Assembly: GCA_012514645.1 (NCBI GenBank)
Contig: JAAYZW010000016.1
Coordinates: 17,498-81,497, forward strand
Source: Chloroflexota bacterium
Lineage (GTDB): Bacteria > Chloroflexota > Anaerolineae > Anaerolineales > Anaerolineaceae
DNA: 64,000 bases
Direction of reading: 5' to 3'
Shown here: positions 35,915 to 46,672 of the stretch, piece after piece
Layout of the letters: each line of letters starts with the position of its first letter
Numbering within the stretch: position 1 is the stretch's first letter
Notes under the pieces: model-generated
What the model saw: only the letters and a program-made list of their open reading frames with translations
Database searches by the model: none
Told to the model about the DNA's origin: nothing
Made by a program: the position numbers and the translations under genes

Positions 35915-36604
35915 TCATTCATAGGCGACGATGATCTTTATTCCCAACCCCCATTGCTGATTAGGACCATAGCCAAAGCGGCTGCCATAGGGGGAGGCGA
36001 TCAACCAGTAGCTGTAGTAGGTGCCCAACTCTGAGGGGGCTTTTAAGTCGCGGACGGAAAGCTGAACGGTCTCACCAGGTTCAACGGTTTGAGAAAAATC
36101 TACTTTCCCGGAAGAACCAAACAACTCGCCGGCTGAATTGACCAGGTCAAACTGGAGGGTCCAGGTACATACGCCCGAGTTACGCACCCACCATGTTTTC
36201 GTGAAGGTTTCGCCTGGTTTCATGCGGGTATCAGGTGGATTGTTTACATCGCCAAGGAAATCAAACATCAGGCACCGGGGGTCGTTTTGATCGCCAATTG
36301 GTGTAATGATCACGGTGGATGGATTTTCTTCAGTTTCCTGGGTTGGAGCTTCTGTCGGTGTGGGCGTGGCGGGCGGTGGGCAGGTCGGGCAGGCAGGAGA
36401 AGTGGGTTGATTTATGAGCTCTTCATATTTGAACACAAGCGTTTCCACTGAGCTTTGGGTTGAGAGCGCCGAACGAGTACCGGCAACATGCATTGCCAAT
36501 TCCTCTTCAGAAACAGTTGGCACAACATAATAGTCACAAGCACTTAATATCGAAAGTGCCAGTATTGAGGCTAATATTATTATCAGATTTGTTTTTTTCT
36601 TCAT
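35915..36604 (-). CDS. Lipoprotein with NBR1-type Ig-like domain, shorter paralogue
   Basis: The 229-residue protein has a lipoprotein signal ('ALSILSACD'), a linker with 'CPTCPPPATPTPTEAPTQ', and one NBR1-type Ig-like domain ('PPDTRMKPGETFTKTWWVRNSGVCTW' to 'SPYGSRFGYGPNQQ'). The Trp and Cys pattern is the same as in the longer paralogue downstream. The domain is thought to mediate protein binding; nothing suggests catalysis. It is separated from pgk by about 107 nt, which include a weak CGGGAA/TTCCCG hairpin that could terminate pgk transcription. Confidence 0.82.
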   Translation of the reverse strand: MKKKTNLIIILASILALSILSACDYYVVPTVSEEELAMHVAGTRSALSTQSSVETLVFKYEELINQPTSPACPTCPPPATPTPTEAPTQETEENPSTVIITPIGDQNDPRCLMFDFLGDVNNPPDTRMKPGETFTKTWWVRNSGVCTWTLQFDLVNSAGELFGSSGKVDFSQTVEPGETVQLSVRDLKAPSELGTYYSYWLIASPYGSRFGYGPNQQWGLGIKIIVAYE

Positions 36605-36711
36605 CGTTTATCCCATATCCCTCGATAGTTGGGGATTCCAGTGATGAATTCTATCACGTTCAGAGCAAACGCGGGAACCGCGGTCTGCGATTCCCGTGTA
36701 TTGTATAAGTA

Positions 36712-37887
36712 TTACTTGTTATCTAATGCTGCCAATCCTGGCAGCTCCAACCCCTCAAGCATTTCCAGAGAGGCACCACCGCCAGTCGATATGTGTGTGA
36801 TCTTGTCACCCAAACCAGATTGATTGATTGCAGAGACTGAATCGCCGCCACCGATAATGCTTACGGCATCGCTATCTGCTACTGCCTGGGCAACCCCAAA
36901 GGTCCCCTGGGCAAAGCGTGGAAACTCAAATACGCCCATAGGACCGTTCCAAACCACGGTGCCAGCGTGGGAAATCTCACCGCTAAACAACTCAATGGTC
37001 ATTGGTCCGATATCCAGCATGCGCCAACCGGAGGGCACGTCTCCCAGGGGCTGCGTGAGCATCTCGGCTTCGGCATCAAAAGCGCTGCCTAAAACCATGT
37101 CAATTGGCAGCAATATTTTGCCCGCCGCTCGCGAAAGGAGACCTGCTGCGGTATCGAGTACTTCAGTTTCCACCAGGGAATCAGCCATATCATAACCCTG
37201 GGCTTTCAGAAAGGTGTTCGCCATCCCGCCGCCAATCAGGATCTTATCAGCAGTATTCAGTAAATTCTCGATCACACCGATTTTGTCACTGATCTTGGCG
37301 CCACCCAAAATTGCCACAAACGGTCGAACCGGATCAGCAATGGCATTACCCAGGTATTTAATCTCTTTTTCCATCAAAAAGCCTGCCGCTGCTGGAAGAT
37401 AATCGGCGATTCCTGTGGTAGAACTGTGAGCACGATGAGCCGAACCAAAGGCATCGTTTACAAAAATATCAGCCAGGGAAGCCAGGTCTTCTGACATCTC
37501 AGGGTTGTTTTTGGTTTCCTCCGGATAAAAGCGCGTATTTTCCAGTACCAACACCTCACCGGGCTTTAAAGCCGCGGCAGCTTTTTGGGCAATCTCTCCC
37601 CTGCTGTCGGCTGCAAACTTAACCGGCGCGTCAATCAGGGTGTCGAGGTGTTCAGCGACTGGCCTCAGGCTGAACTGGAGGTCTTCTTTCGTCTTGGGGC
37701 GTCCCAGGTGGGACATCAGAATCACCGCTGCCCCGTGTTCGAGCAAGTAATTGATTGTGGGCAAGGCTGCCGTGATGCGGGTATCATCAGAGATGACACC
37801 GTCTTTGATTGGCACGTTAAAATCCACTCGCACGATTACTTTTTTACCGTTTACGTCCATATCAGTGACCATTTTTTTATTGAACAT
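36712..37887 (-). CDS. pgk: Phosphoglycerate kinase
   Basis: The 391-residue enzyme has '[15 protein letters not shown]', 'LMSHLGRPK', '[11 protein letters not shown]', '[12 protein letters not shown]', '[16 protein letters not shown]' and the C-terminal '[14 protein letters not shown]', the complete PGK signature set. It makes ATP and 3-phosphoglycerate from 1,3-bisphosphoglycerate. The ATG follows AAGGAGGAATT. It is 73 nt downstream of gap on the same strand. Confidence 0.97.
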   Translation of the reverse strand: MFNKKMVTDMDVNGKKVIVRVDFNVPIKDGVISDDTRITAALPTINYLLEHGAAVILMSHLGRPKTKEDLQFSLRPVAEHLDTLIDAPVKFAADSRGEIAQKAAAALKPGEVLVLENTRFYPEETKNNPEMSEDLASLADIFVNDAFGSAHRAHSSTTGIADYLPAAAGFLMEKEIKYLGNAIADPVRPFVAILGGAKISDKIGVIENLLNTADKILIGGGMANTFLKAQGYDMADSLVETEVLDTAAGLLSRAAGKILLPIDMVLGSAFDAEAEMLTQPLGDVPSGWRMLDIGPMTIELFSGEISHAGTVVWNGPMGVFEFPRFAQGTFGVAQAVADSDAVSIIGGGDSVSAINQSGLGDKITHISTGGGASLEMLEGLELPGLAALDNK

Positions 37888-37960
37888 AATTCCTCCTTAT
37901 AAAACAGTGCGCCTTACTGTTAAGCAATGCGCACTGTTATCTTTGTGGGTTTTATTGGGC

Positions 37961-39016
37961 TTAGAGTCTCTCAGCAAGGTATTTCGTCACATCAGCTGTG
38001 CGGGCAGAATAGCCCCATTCGTTGTCATACCAGGTAACGACTTTGACCAGGTTGCCTCCCATGACCATGTTTTTGTCGAGGTCGATTATGGAAGAGCGGG
38101 AATCGCCCTTGTAGTCCATTGACACCAACGGTTGGTCGTATTCACCGGTCGAATAGCCGAGAATGCCTTTCATTGGACCATCAGCAGCTTCGATGAATGC
38201 TGCGTTTAGTTCTTCGATCGTGGTATGGTTCTCGACCTCGGCAACAAAGTCAACAATCGAAACAGTTGGGGTCGGAACGCGCAATGCATAGCCATCAAAC
38301 TTTCCCTTAAGTTCAGGGATCACAAGAGAAACCGCTTTGGCAGCGCCAGTGGTGGTTGGAATGATATTCAAACCGGCAGCGCGGGAACGACGGATATCTT
38401 TCTTATGACCGGTATCCAGGATGACCTGGTCGTTGGTATAAGAATGGATCGTGGTCATCATTGCGTTCTTGATCTTAAATTTGTCATTAACAACTTTGGC
38501 GGCCGGCGCAAGACAGTTTGTGGTACAGGAAGCATTTGAGACGACATGGTGCTTCTCATTGTCATACAGCTCTTCGTTGACGCCCATGACCATGGTGAGG
38601 TCCTCGCCCTTTGCGGGTGCTGAGATGACAACTTTCTTTGCGCCACCGCGAATGATGTGAGCATCGGCGCCAATCTTACCCGTTTCGGGGTCTGATTTAG
38701 CATTGGTGAACACACCAGTACATTCGATGACGATATCGACACCATGCTCAGCCCACGGAATATTACCAGGATCTTTCTCGCCATATACCTGGACGATCTT
38801 GCCGTCAATTTCCAGGTCATTATCGGCATTCACTTTGACTTCACCCGGGAAAATCCCATAGGTTGAGTCATATTTAAACAGGTGAGCATTTTGTTTGACC
38901 TCAACCAGGTCATTAATTGCGACTACCTCGAGAGTGTCGTCAGCACGCTCCAGGATTGCTTTCATTACCAGACGTCCGATTCGGCCAAAACCGTTGATAC
39001 CTACTTTTGTTTTCAT
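37961..39016 (-). CDS. gap: Glyceraldehyde-3-phosphate dehydrogenase, type I
   Basis: I start at ATG 39016 ('[15 protein letters not shown]', 351 residues) after GGAGGTAGTA; the ORF-track start adds 12 unrelated residues. The Rossmann loop is '[10 protein letters not shown]' and the catalytic Cys164 is in '[12 protein letters not shown]'. '[11 protein letters not shown]' and '[11 protein letters not shown]' are typical. Asn-Asp-Leu after the second strand ('VVAINDLVE') favours NAD. A TATAAT at about 39096-39101 on the reverse strand is a likely -10 element about 80 nt upstream, though no good -35 was seen. Confidence 0.97.
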   Translation of the reverse strand: MKTKVGINGFGRIGRLVMKAILERADDTLEVVAINDLVEVKQNAHLFKYDSTYGIFPGEVKVNADNDLEIDGKIVQVYGEKDPGNIPWAEHGVDIVIECTGVFTNAKSDPETGKIGADAHIIRGGAKKVVISAPAKGEDLTMVMGVNEELYDNEKHHVVSNASCTTNCLAPAAKVVNDKFKIKNAMMTTIHSYTNDQVILDTGHKKDIRRSRAAGLNIIPTTTGAAKAVSLVIPELKGKFDGYALRVPTPTVSIVDFVAEVENHTTIEELNAAFIEAADGPMKGILGYSTGEYDQPLVSMDYKGDSRSSIIDLDKNMVMGGNLVKVVTWYDNEWGYSARTADVTKYLAERL

Positions 39017-39139
39017 TACTACCTCCGTGTAATTATGAAAAGTTTTCATCACCTATGCAGGTGGAAATATTCAGAATCGTTTTATTCTGTGCTGTATTAT
39101 AAGCGAATTGCCGTCTGACAGCCTATGAAGTTGTAAAAG

Positions 39140-40471
39140 CTAATATAAAGGACCGGTGCGTTCTTCGTAAAGATTGATTATTGCTTTGGCAAGTTTTTTT
39201 GAACTGTGTCGCCAGGGATACAGATCGTCGACCACATCTGCCTCGTATACCCGATAGTTTTCGTGGAGGTAGTGATCAGCTACAACCCAATCGGTATCGT
39301 GCCCCAATTCCCCTTTGAAATTCCGATTGGTCAAGACTAAATTCAAGATACGCTTTTGGATATGCTCTTCCAGCACCGCAACATGATCTGAGGCATTGAA
39401 GCCATCAGTCTCACCGCGTTGAGTGGCAACATTGCAGATGTAGTAGGTTTCTGCCTTGCTGGCGCTGATCGCTTCGGTCAGATCTTTTACCAGCAAGTTT
39501 GGTAAAATGCTCGTATACAGACTGCCCGGACCGATCAAAATCAGATCAGCGTTTAGAATTGCCTGGATTATGGGAGGATACGCAAGCACATCAACCGGCT
39601 CCAGCCAAACCCTCTTGACACTACCTGGCGTGGTGGTGATCTCAGATTCCCCTCGAACAACAAGTGGTTCGCCTTCAGGAGTTTCCTGCAATTCGCCTAC
39701 GAGTTCCACTTGTGTCAGGGTGGAGGGCAGCACCTGACCATAAATCGCCAATACACGCCCCGACTCTGCTACGGCTTCCTCAAAACTACCGGTAATCTCG
39801 CTCATTGCCGTAATCAGCAGGTTTCCAAGCGAATGACCTTCCAGTCCGGCACCAGCGTGGAACCGATATTGGAAAACCTGGGAAAGCAGTGCTTCATCAT
39901 TGCTCAGAGCAGACAGGCAATTACGGATATCGCCGGGAGGCAGCACGCCAAGGTTACGCCTGAGTTCGCCGGAAGAGCCGCCATCATCGGCGACCGTCAC
40001 GATCGCTGTAATGTTATGGGTGTAGGATTTAATTCCCCGCAGAAGTGTCGCGAGCCCATGCCCTCCACCAATAGCAACAACCTTGATCCCTTTTTCACGT
40101 TGGCGATAATTCATCAAGGTGTCCCAAACTGGTCTACCACCAGTCTCAAAAGGTCGTAACAATGAACGGTTGGCACCCCAGATTCCGACCAAAATCAAGA
40201 CAAAGCCTAACCCGCCGAATAGCAGAAAACGAATCGGTCGGTCCAGGAAACGTAAAGAAAGCACAGCTAAGATTGGGGTGAGCACTTCGCTCGTGGTGGT
40301 GCGATAATAGTCCAGGACAACTACAGCCAGCCCCAGCCCAATCAGCATGGCACCAATGATGGTGAGTCCCAGCCAGCGCTTATATCCGGTGCCTGGTGCC
40401 AGCCAGCGTGATTCCAGCTTCAGTCGCGAAAGCAGCCGTCTAAACCAATCATTTTTCTCTTTGGGGGTCAT
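39140..40471 (-). CDS. YvcK/CofD-like protein with N-terminal membrane helices
   Basis: The 443-residue protein has two membrane helices (about 30-52 and 79-97), followed by the YvcK domain: 'VVAIGGGHGLATLLRGIKSYTHNITAIVTVADDGGSSGELR', 'LPPGDIRNCLSALS', 'GHSLGNLLI' and 'LIGPGSLYTSILPNLLV'. YvcK proteins are needed for growth on gluconeogenic substrates and for wall homeostasis, and bind UDP-sugars. The membrane-anchored form is unlike the soluble Bacillus protein. It lies upstream of gap-pgk, consistent with a link to central carbon flux. Confidence 0.9.
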   Translation of the reverse strand: MTPKEKNDWFRRLLSRLKLESRWLAPGTGYKRWLGLTIIGAMLIGLGLAVVVLDYYRTTTSEVLTPILAVLSLRFLDRPIRFLLFGGLGFVLILVGIWGANRSLLRPFETGGRPVWDTLMNYRQREKGIKVVAIGGGHGLATLLRGIKSYTHNITAIVTVADDGGSSGELRRNLGVLPPGDIRNCLSALSNDEALLSQVFQYRFHAGAGLEGHSLGNLLITAMSEITGSFEEAVAESGRVLAIYGQVLPSTLTQVELVGELQETPEGEPLVVRGESEITTTPGSVKRVWLEPVDVLAYPPIIQAILNADLILIGPGSLYTSILPNLLVKDLTEAISASKAETYYICNVATQRGETDGFNASDHVAVLEEHIQKRILNLVLTNRNFKGELGHDTDWVVADHYLHENYRVYEADVVDDLYPWRHSSKKLAKAIINLYEERTGPLY

Positions 40472-40530
40472 GATTAATCTGATAATAGCAGGATTTTAAC
40501 ATATCGTCAACGCGATTTTCAAGTCAGCAG

Positions 40531-40848
40531 ATTTTGAGCTGGGCAGGTCTGACCAGGTAAGCGGTTATTGAGCGCTCACGATTGGGACCTGCCCGTACGC
40601 TTGTGTAACTTGGGTATGAAATGATTACAATCGTAGCGGTGTGGGTTCAGAACTTGAGCAATGCTGAAATTATTAATCAACAAAACCCACCCCGTTGGAT
40701 TCACGGATTGAAGGGAGTGTGTTTGGTTGGTGAAAAAGTGTAAACAATCACCTCAAACAAAGTGTAAACGTTCATGGGCTTGACAGGCAGACATCCACTA
40801 CTTCTTTAGGCAAAGACCATTGTTTGTTTTCACATTGAGAATTACGAC
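40531..40848 (+). repeat. Dispersed intergenic repeat, copy B (module order changed)
   Basis: Module 2 comes first here ('GGTCTGACCAGGTAAGCGG' ... 'CTCACGATTGGGACCTGCCC'), then module 1 ('GTGGGTTCAGAACTTGAGCA' ... 'AAACCCACCCCGTTGGATTC'), then module 3 ('AGGCAAAGACCATTGTTTG' and 'TTGAGAATTAC'). In copies at 57.5 and 63.2 kb the order is 1-2-3. The gap 40472-40959 has no gene; GGTATAAT near 40900 may be the -10 element of the FHA gene. Confidence 0.7.
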
Positions 40849-40959
40849 TTAAGCTTGGATATCTTTTTGTGCTAAGACTTGCTGGGGTAAAATTGGTATA
40901 ATAATAAAAACTCAGTACACTTATCTTTGATTACAAGTGATTAGTTACCAGGAGTAAAC

Positions 40960-41550
40960 ATGGCTGAAACAAAACCTCAAATCGTTATGCGTTCTGGTCC
41001 TATTCCCGGGTCCAGCTATTACCTGGAAAAAGCGGAGGTCACCCTCGGTCGCGACCTTTCCAACGATATTCCGGTACCTGATGCCGAAATCTCACGCCGA
41101 CATGCCCGTTTTATTGTCAAGCCTGACGGCGTTTACATAGAAGATCTCGGATCCACGAATGGCACCTTTCTCAATGGCGTCCGGCTGAGCTCTCCCAAGC
41201 GTCTTACTCATGGAGATTTGGTCACGCTTGCTGAAAGCACCGTGATGAGCTTCGAGTGGGAAGGCGCCAGGGAAGCAGCGGGATACACCCCGACCTACCA
41301 TGCCGAACCGCCCAGACCTGAGCCGGTTCAACCGAGACCAGAGCCTGTTTACCAAACGGTTGAGCCCCCGGTTCCCCAACGAATGCTGGCACCAGAGCCA
41401 ACCCCGGCAGCAAAACCACGCAAGCCCTGGTACATGAATTTTTTCCTGGTTCTTTTGATCATCCTGATTATCATCGGACTGGTTCTGACCTTTATGCCGG
41501 CTTCATGGTGGTGTTTCCTGACCTTCAACCGACTACCCGGTTGTTTCTAA
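40960..41550 (+). CDS. FHA-domain protein with C-terminal membrane anchor
   Basis: The 196-residue protein has an FHA domain (about 20-85): 'VTLGRDLSNDIPVPDAEISRRHARF' and 'DLGSTNGTFLNGVRL', with the phosphothreonine-binding Arg, Ser-Arg-Arg-His and Asn intact. A Pro-rich linker follows (about 110-150) and a single C-terminal membrane helix (about 158-178). It probably recruits Thr-phosphorylated partners to the membrane. The ATG follows CCAGGAGTAAAC. No Ser/Thr kinase is seen nearby in this window. Confidence 0.88.
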   Translation: MAETKPQIVMRSGPIPGSSYYLEKAEVTLGRDLSNDIPVPDAEISRRHARFIVKPDGVYIEDLGSTNGTFLNGVRLSSPKRLTHGDLVTLAESTVMSFEWEGAREAAGYTPTYHAEPPRPEPVQPRPEPVYQTVEPPVPQRMLAPEPTPAAKPRKPWYMNFFLVLLIILIIIGLVLTFMPASWWCFLTFNRLPGCF

Positions 41551-41570
41551 CAACTTCAGTTTTAACGATT

Positions 41571-41600
41571 AGCCTGGCTGAATCAGTCGGGCTTTTAATT
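41571..41600 (+). terminator. Terminator after the FHA gene
   Basis: AGCCTGGCTGA and TCAGTCGGGCT pair (with two G-U pairs) around a very small loop and are followed by TTTAATTTT, 20 nt after the stop. Confidence 0.65.
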
Positions 41601-41661
41601 TTAAGCGGCGTTAACAATAAAACTAATATTTCCATATGATTTTTGGCTCTGGCGCGATTTA

Positions 41662-41690
41662 TTGTAAAATGTGGCGATTTGGGTTATAAT
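41662..41690 (+). promoter_or_regulatory. Promoter of gyrA
   Basis: TTGTAA (41662-41667), a 17-nt spacer and TATAAT (41685-41690) lie about 52 nt before the gyrA ATG. Confidence 0.75.
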
Positions 41691-41742
41691 TATAAGGTTG
41701 CCAAAATACGAAAAATAGCCGTTTTTTTGGCTGAAAGATCAT

Positions 41743-44394
41743 ATGACTGAAGAAAATGTAATACCCGAAAATACTGAAATTCCCCTGGTAGACCTCCCTC
41801 AAGCCGGCTTGAAAACTATCGGCATTGATCAGCAAATGCGCTCCGCCTACCTCGATTACGCTATGAGCGTGATCGTATCGCGCGCGCTTCCTGATGTTCG
41901 TGATGGTCTTAAGCCCGTCCACCGTCGGATCCTCTATGCTATGAACGATATGGGAATCCGCGCGAATACGCCTTTCAAGAAATCTGCCCGTATTGTCGGC
42001 GAAGTACTTGGCAAATATCATCCCCATGGTGATTCGGCAGTGTACGATGCCATGGCTCGCATGGCACAGGATTTCTCGATGCGTTACATGCTGGTGCAGG
42101 GGCAGGGCAACTTTGGTTCCATTGATGGGGATTCCCCGGCAGCAATGCGATATACCGAAGCCCGCCTGGCAAAGATTTCCGATGAAATATTGACTGATCT
42201 CGATAAGGACACAGTAGATTTTGTCGACAACTTTGACGGGTCTCTGAAAGAGCCTGAGGTCCTGCCCGCCCGGGTGCCCACGCTTTTGATGAACGGCTCC
42301 AATGGTATTGCGGTTGGCATGGCGACCAACATTCCCCCTCACAACCTGCGCGAATTAGTTAATGCTCTCAATATGCTCATCGACCGCTATGACGATATTG
42401 ATGAAGTCAGTGTCGAGGAATTGATGGAGTATATTCCCGGGCCAGATTTCCCCACTGGCGGCATTATCGTTGGTCGCGAGGGAATAAGGCAGGCATACAG
42501 CACCGGACGCGGTCACCTGATGATTCGCGGCAAAGCAACGATCGAAGAAGTCCGTGAAGGGCGTTATGCGATTATTATTGATCAAATTCCATACCAACTG
42601 AACAAAACCAGCTTGATCGAACGCATCGCCGAATTGCACCGTGAGGGTAAGATCGATTCGATATCTGATATGCGCGATGAATCAGACCGGGATGGCATGC
42701 GTATCGTGGTTGAATTGAAGCGCGGCACGCAACCCAAAAAAGTATTGAACCAACTCTACAAATTTACGCCGCTCCAATCTACCTTCGCAGTTCAATTGCT
42801 GGCACTGGTAAACCAGGAGCCGCGCATGTTGACACTTAAGCGGACTCTGCAGCTTTATCTCGAGCATCGCCAGGTGGTTATCACTCGCCGCACACTCTTC
42901 GATCTGGACAAAGCCAAAAAACGCGCTCATATTTTGGATGGTTTGTTAATCGCGATTGCCAATCTGGATGCCGTGATCAAAACCATTCGTGAATCACCGG
43001 ATGCCGAGGTTGCAAAAATTCGCTTGATCGAACGCTTTGACCTGACTGAAGTTCAGGCACAGGCAATTTTGGATATGCAGCTGCGTCGACTCGCCGCGCT
43101 CGAGCGCCAGAAAATCGAAGACGAATACAAGCAATTGATGACCCTGATCGAAGAATTGGAAGATCTGCTGGCAAACCCACACAAGATCCTCGAAATTATC
43201 CGCACCGATCTAAACGAAGTTGCCGATAAGTATGGCGACCCACGCCGAACGCGGATCGCGCCAGACGCAGAAATGGACCTTTCGGATGAATCTTTGGTGC
43301 AGGACGAACCGGTCTTTATTTCAATCACCAACCGCGGCTACATAAAGCGTGTTTCTGACGGCGCCTACCGCCGCCAGGGCAGAGGCGGGCGCGGTGTTAT
43401 TGGGCAAAGCATGCGCGGAGAAGATGAAGTCAGTTTCTTCGTCAGGGCTGGCACGTTGGATACGATCTTGTTCTTCACGGATAAGGGCAAAGTTTACTCA
43501 GAGCGTGCCTATGAACTGCCTGAAGAGAGCCGCCAGGGGCGTGGAATCCCCCTGGTCAATATCATCAACCTCGAACCTGAAGAGACCGTCACTGCCGTTT
43601 TGCCTGTTGAGAATTTTGGACAAGGCAAGTATTGCGCAATGGCAACCCGTTTAGGGCGGGTTAAACGTGTGCCCATTACTGATTTTGAAAACGTGCGTCC
43701 TTCTGGGTTAATCGCCATTCATCTGAATGCTGGCGATGATTTAGGCTGGGTGCGCGTCACCACTGCTCAAGACGACCTCCTGATGGTTACGCGCGAAGGG
43801 AAAGCGCTGCGCTTTAGCGAGAGCGATGTGCGCCCTACTGGTCGCACGACCATGGGCGTTACCGGAATCCGCCTGCGTGGAACCGACCGCGTCGTCTCGA
43901 TGGATGTGGTTGAGCCGGATAGCTACCTGTTAATCATCACCGATAAGGGGCAAGGTAAGCGGACACCAGTGGATGAATATTTGGCAAAATCCCGCGGGAC
44001 GCTCGGCGTCACCACAATCAGCCAGGAAGCCCGACCCGAAATTGGCGACATCGCCCAGGCAATGGTGGTTTTGGACGGTGAAGACATCACGACCATAACC
44101 CGGTCAGGGATCGTTTTGCGCACGAAGGTCTCCGATATTTCCATCCAGGGCAGGGCGACGCAGGGTGTCAGGATCATGGATATTGATGAAGGTGACACAC
44201 TGGCTGCCATGGTGCGAATCTCTGCCCAGGAGGTTGAAACCGCAGCCAAAGCCCACGAACAAGCCCAGGCTGAAGAAGCAGGTTTCACCCAGTTTGTTCA
44301 ACCAATTACTGAATTAACGGAGCCGGATGATGATCAGCCTGAAGCCGGTACAGACGGGGATGAGGCTGAGGAAGACGATGTTTCGGCTGACTGA
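41743..44394 (+). CDS. gyrA: DNA gyrase subunit A
   Basis: The 883-residue type IIA topoisomerase subunit has the breakage-reunion domain with catalytic Tyr137 in '[12 protein letters not shown]'. '[19 protein letters not shown]' and '[19 protein letters not shown]' form the DNA gate. The six-bladed C-terminal domain contains a GyrA-box-like 'QGRGGRG' at about residues 545-551, which favours gyrase over topoisomerase IV. The tail after about residue 835 is acidic. No strong ribosome-binding site precedes the ATG. Its last 61 nt overlap the convergent birA gene. Confidence 0.95.
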   Translation: MTEENVIPENTEIPLVDLPQAGLKTIGIDQQMRSAYLDYAMSVIVSRALPDVRDGLKPVHRRILYAMNDMGIRANTPFKKSARIVGEVLGKYHPHGDSAVYDAMARMAQDFSMRYMLVQGQGNFGSIDGDSPAAMRYTEARLAKISDEILTDLDKDTVDFVDNFDGSLKEPEVLPARVPTLLMNGSNGIAVGMATNIPPHNLRELVNALNMLIDRYDDIDEVSVEELMEYIPGPDFPTGGIIVGREGIRQAYSTGRGHLMIRGKATIEEVREGRYAIIIDQIPYQLNKTSLIERIAELHREGKIDSISDMRDESDRDGMRIVVELKRGTQPKKVLNQLYKFTPLQSTFAVQLLALVNQEPRMLTLKRTLQLYLEHRQVVITRRTLFDLDKAKKRAHILDGLLIAIANLDAVIKTIRESPDAEVAKIRLIERFDLTEVQAQAILDMQLRRLAALERQKIEDEYKQLMTLIEELEDLLANPHKILEIIRTDLNEVADKYGDPRRTRIAPDAEMDLSDESLVQDEPVFISITNRGYIKRVSDGAYRRQGRGGRGVIGQSMRGEDEVSFFVRAGTLDTILFFTDKGKVYSERAYELPEESRQGRGIPLVNIINLEPEETVTAVLPVENFGQGKYCAMATRLGRVKRVPITDFENVRPSGLIAIHLNAGDDLGWVRVTTAQDDLLMVTREGKALRFSESDVRPTGRTTMGVTGIRLRGTDRVVSMDVVEPDSYLLIITDKGQGKRTPVDEYLAKSRGTLGVTTISQEARPEIGDIAQAMVVLDGEDITTITRSGIVLRTKVSDISIQGRATQGVRIMDIDEGDTLAAMVRISAQEVETAAKAHEQAQAEEAGFTQFVQPITELTEPDDDQPEAGTDGDEAEEDDVSAD

Positions 44395-45101
44395 ACCGTC
44401 AGCCGGTTTCCAGCCCGATCGCGCACGTTCAGCGATCCGTCTGGATTGATTGATACCGGGCAAAGCAATTTTGTTTTGCCCAGGTATTGTTTAAAAGACA
44501 GGAATTCACCTCTGAACGCCAGCCTTTGGTTCCACTCTTCCATGAAAAGTTCACTGCCTACCTGTCTTCTCCACTCCTGGATAGCAAGCAGGATTTTTTC
44601 CATAAAATCCTGGCGGGACTGCAAATCGATCCCTTCCGATTTAAGGCTGGTAGCTGGAAAGCGGAGCTTTGCTTCATCAGCATAAGCTTCGTCGCTGAGA
44701 TTGATGCCAATCCCCAGCGCTAATCCATCCAATTGTGAACCATTCCATACTGATTCGGCCAATATTCCGCTGACTTTTTTTCTGCCAACCAACACATCAT
44801 TGGGCCACTTTATCTCTGCGGTCAGACTGTATTGGTTGATCAGAACATCAGTGATCGCAAGAGCACCCAATGCAGTAAATTGAGTTAGGAATTGACCCTC
44901 TTTCGCGGTTGGACGAAACAACACTGTAAAAGTGAGTGAATCATTTTCAGTGCTGTGCCAAACACGATTCTCACGCCCCCGACCAGCTGTTTGGTTGTGT
45001 GCCCAGACAACAAACTCCCCGGCGTATTGATCAGCAAGCAGCCTGGCATCATCATTTGTTGAACCAGTTTCAGCTAAAAAAAAGATGCGCCAATCGGACA
45101 T
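44334..45101 (-). CDS. birA: Biotin--[acetyl-CoA-carboxylase] ligase
   Basis: The 255-residue enzyme has the biotin-AMP loop '[16 protein letters not shown]', '[22 protein letters not shown]' and '[10 protein letters not shown]', and a C-terminal SH3-like domain. The N-terminal DNA-binding domain of E. coli BirA is missing, so this is a ligase without repressor function. The C-terminal Ser-rich tail '[15 protein letters not shown]' is encoded by the stretch overlapping the gyrA 3' end antisense and looks like a by-product of that overlap. Confidence 0.93.
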   Translation of the reverse strand: MSDWRIFFLAETGSTNDDARLLADQYAGEFVVWAHNQTAGRGRENRVWHSTENDSLTFTVLFRPTAKEGQFLTQFTALGALAITDVLINQYSLTAEIKWPNDVLVGRKKVSGILAESVWNGSQLDGLALGIGINLSDEAYADEAKLRFPATSLKSEGIDLQSRQDFMEKILLAIQEWRRQVGSELFMEEWNQRLAFRGEFLSFKQYLGKTKLLCPVSINPDGSLNVRDRAGNRLTVQSAETSSSSASSPSVPASG

Positions 45102-45127
45102 TGTTTTCTATTCTCTATCGATAGTTT

Positions 45128-46672
45128 TTAACAGCTTACCGGTAACGTGAAACAAACCCTGGCGCCAGCACTGTAACTTTCGTCTATCCAGATGCGCCCA
45201 TTGTGAGCCTGAACAATCGATTTACAGAGATACAACCCCAATCCGGTCCCCTTGATATGTTTTGACTTCCCCTCTGACCGATAAAAACGGTCGAAAACAA
45301 ATGGAATGTCCTTTGGATCGAAACCTTGCCCATGGTCACTGACACAGATCATCACTTCATCAATCAAATTCTGACCCCTGATCACAACCTCACCACCGTC
45401 ACTGTATTTCAAGGCATTGACAATCAGATTGGTTAACAACAGCTTGATTCTTTCTTCATCAGCCGCGATCAATGGGAAACCTTCACTGAATTCCAACAGC
45501 AATTCGTGTCTGGAGCTTTCAGGCTGAAACCGTTTTACCTGCTCTTTTACCATGGAAGGCAAATCGACTGTTGATTTTTTGAGTACTACATCGCCAGATT
45601 GCAGCTTGGTGGCATCGAGCAGATCATCAACCATGGCTGCCAGGTGATCAGCTTCGTCCTCGATCACCTTAAGACTCTCTTGCACCATCTCGGCATCCCA
45701 GCGCACATCCTTGCGTCGAAGTGTGCTGGCATAACCTTTGATCAACGAGAGCGGCGTGCGTAGTTCATGGCTGATCACCGAGATAAAGTTCGTTTTCATC
45801 TCTTCCGCCTCGCGGTAGCGGGTGATATCACGGACCGAGGCGATCACATTGAGCAGCTTTCCATCGCTCGAAAAAAGCGGCGCGTAGGTAATCGCAACCG
45901 GTACTGGCTCCAGACCGCCCTGCCGGATCATATCCCCTTCAATAAACAACTCACCAGGTTGGTAATCTCCCCAACCTGACTCTGTCAGTTCCCTGATTTT
46001 GAGACCAATCGGTTCACCTTTCCACTGGACAATATCCTGGAATGGTTCCCCGACCAACGAGCCCAGAGGAATGTTAATCAAACGAGTAAATGCCTGGTTG
46101 GCAATCTGTATCTGTAAATCAGGGTTGAGGATTAATATGCCGTCTGCCACCGAAGCTAACAAAGTCGTAATGCGCAAGTTTTGTTCACGTACTTGCTGGT
46201 AGAGCCGGGCATTGCGCACCGCAATGGCTGCCTGGTTTGCAAAATTGTTGAGAATGCTGTGATCGTTGGCGGTGAATGTGCCGCGATAGTTGCGAAAGAC
46301 AAAAATCTGCCCAATCGCTTTTCGCTGCACCAGCAGAGGCAGCCCCACACCGGTGATCATACCCATGCTGATATCACCAAGCATTTTGTTGATTTCAGGG
46401 ATATATTGGCTGTCTTCGGTCAAATCATCCGGTAAGGATTGCAGCCAGTTTTCAAGATATTCTGAAAGCGCTCCGGGAATGCCCTTGGTGACTGCCAGGT
46501 GCCAGCCCTTGCTTCCAGACGTAAGCGCAATAAAGCCAGCATGCCCGCTGAGCATCTCGATCGAAATCTGCAAGATGCGCCCAAGCAGGGTGTTGAGGTC
46601 CAGCTCTTCAGTCAGCGCGCGGGAAATTTCGAGCAGATACTCCCGCTGCCGCACGCGATAGTCAGGTAACAT
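45128..46672 (-). CDS. Cytosolic GAF-PAS sensor histidine kinase
   Basis: The 514-residue protein has a GAF domain (about 20-155), a PAS domain (about 170-285), a HisKA dimerisation helix with phospho-acceptor His302 ('SVISHELRTPLSLIKGY') and a HATPase domain with 'LTNLIVNALKYSDGG', 'VSDHGQGFDPKDIPFVFDRFYRSE' and 'GTGLGLYLCKSIVQAH'. No membrane helix is present, so the signal is likely cytoplasmic. No response regulator is adjacent. CATAAT ends 6 nt before the ATG on the reverse strand, suggesting a leaderless message. Confidence 0.93.
   Translation of the reverse strand: MLPDYRVRQREYLLEISRALTEELDLNTLLGRILQISIEMLSGHAGFIALTSGSKGWHLAVTKGIPGALSEYLENWLQSLPDDLTEDSQYIPEINKMLGDISMGMITGVGLPLLVQRKAIGQIFVFRNYRGTFTANDHSILNNFANQAAIAVRNARLYQQVREQNLRITTLLASVADGILILNPDLQIQIANQAFTRLINIPLGSLVGEPFQDIVQWKGEPIGLKIRELTESGWGDYQPGELFIEGDMIRQGGLEPVPVAITYAPLFSSDGKLLNVIASVRDITRYREAEEMKTNFISVISHELRTPLSLIKGYASTLRRKDVRWDAEMVQESLKVIEDEADHLAAMVDDLLDATKLQSGDVVLKKSTVDLPSMVKEQVKRFQPESSRHELLLEFSEGFPLIAADEERIKLLLTNLIVNALKYSDGGEVVIRGQNLIDEVMICVSDHGQGFDPKDIPFVFDRFYRSEGKSKHIKGTGLGLYLCKSIVQAHNGRIWIDESYSAGARVCFTLPVSC

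Noticed and set aside
36640-36705. Terminator between pgk and the Ig-like lipoprotein
   Set aside because: The CGGGAA/TTCCCG hairpin has an internal GC-rich loop and no T-run, so it is mentioned only in the lipoprotein entry.
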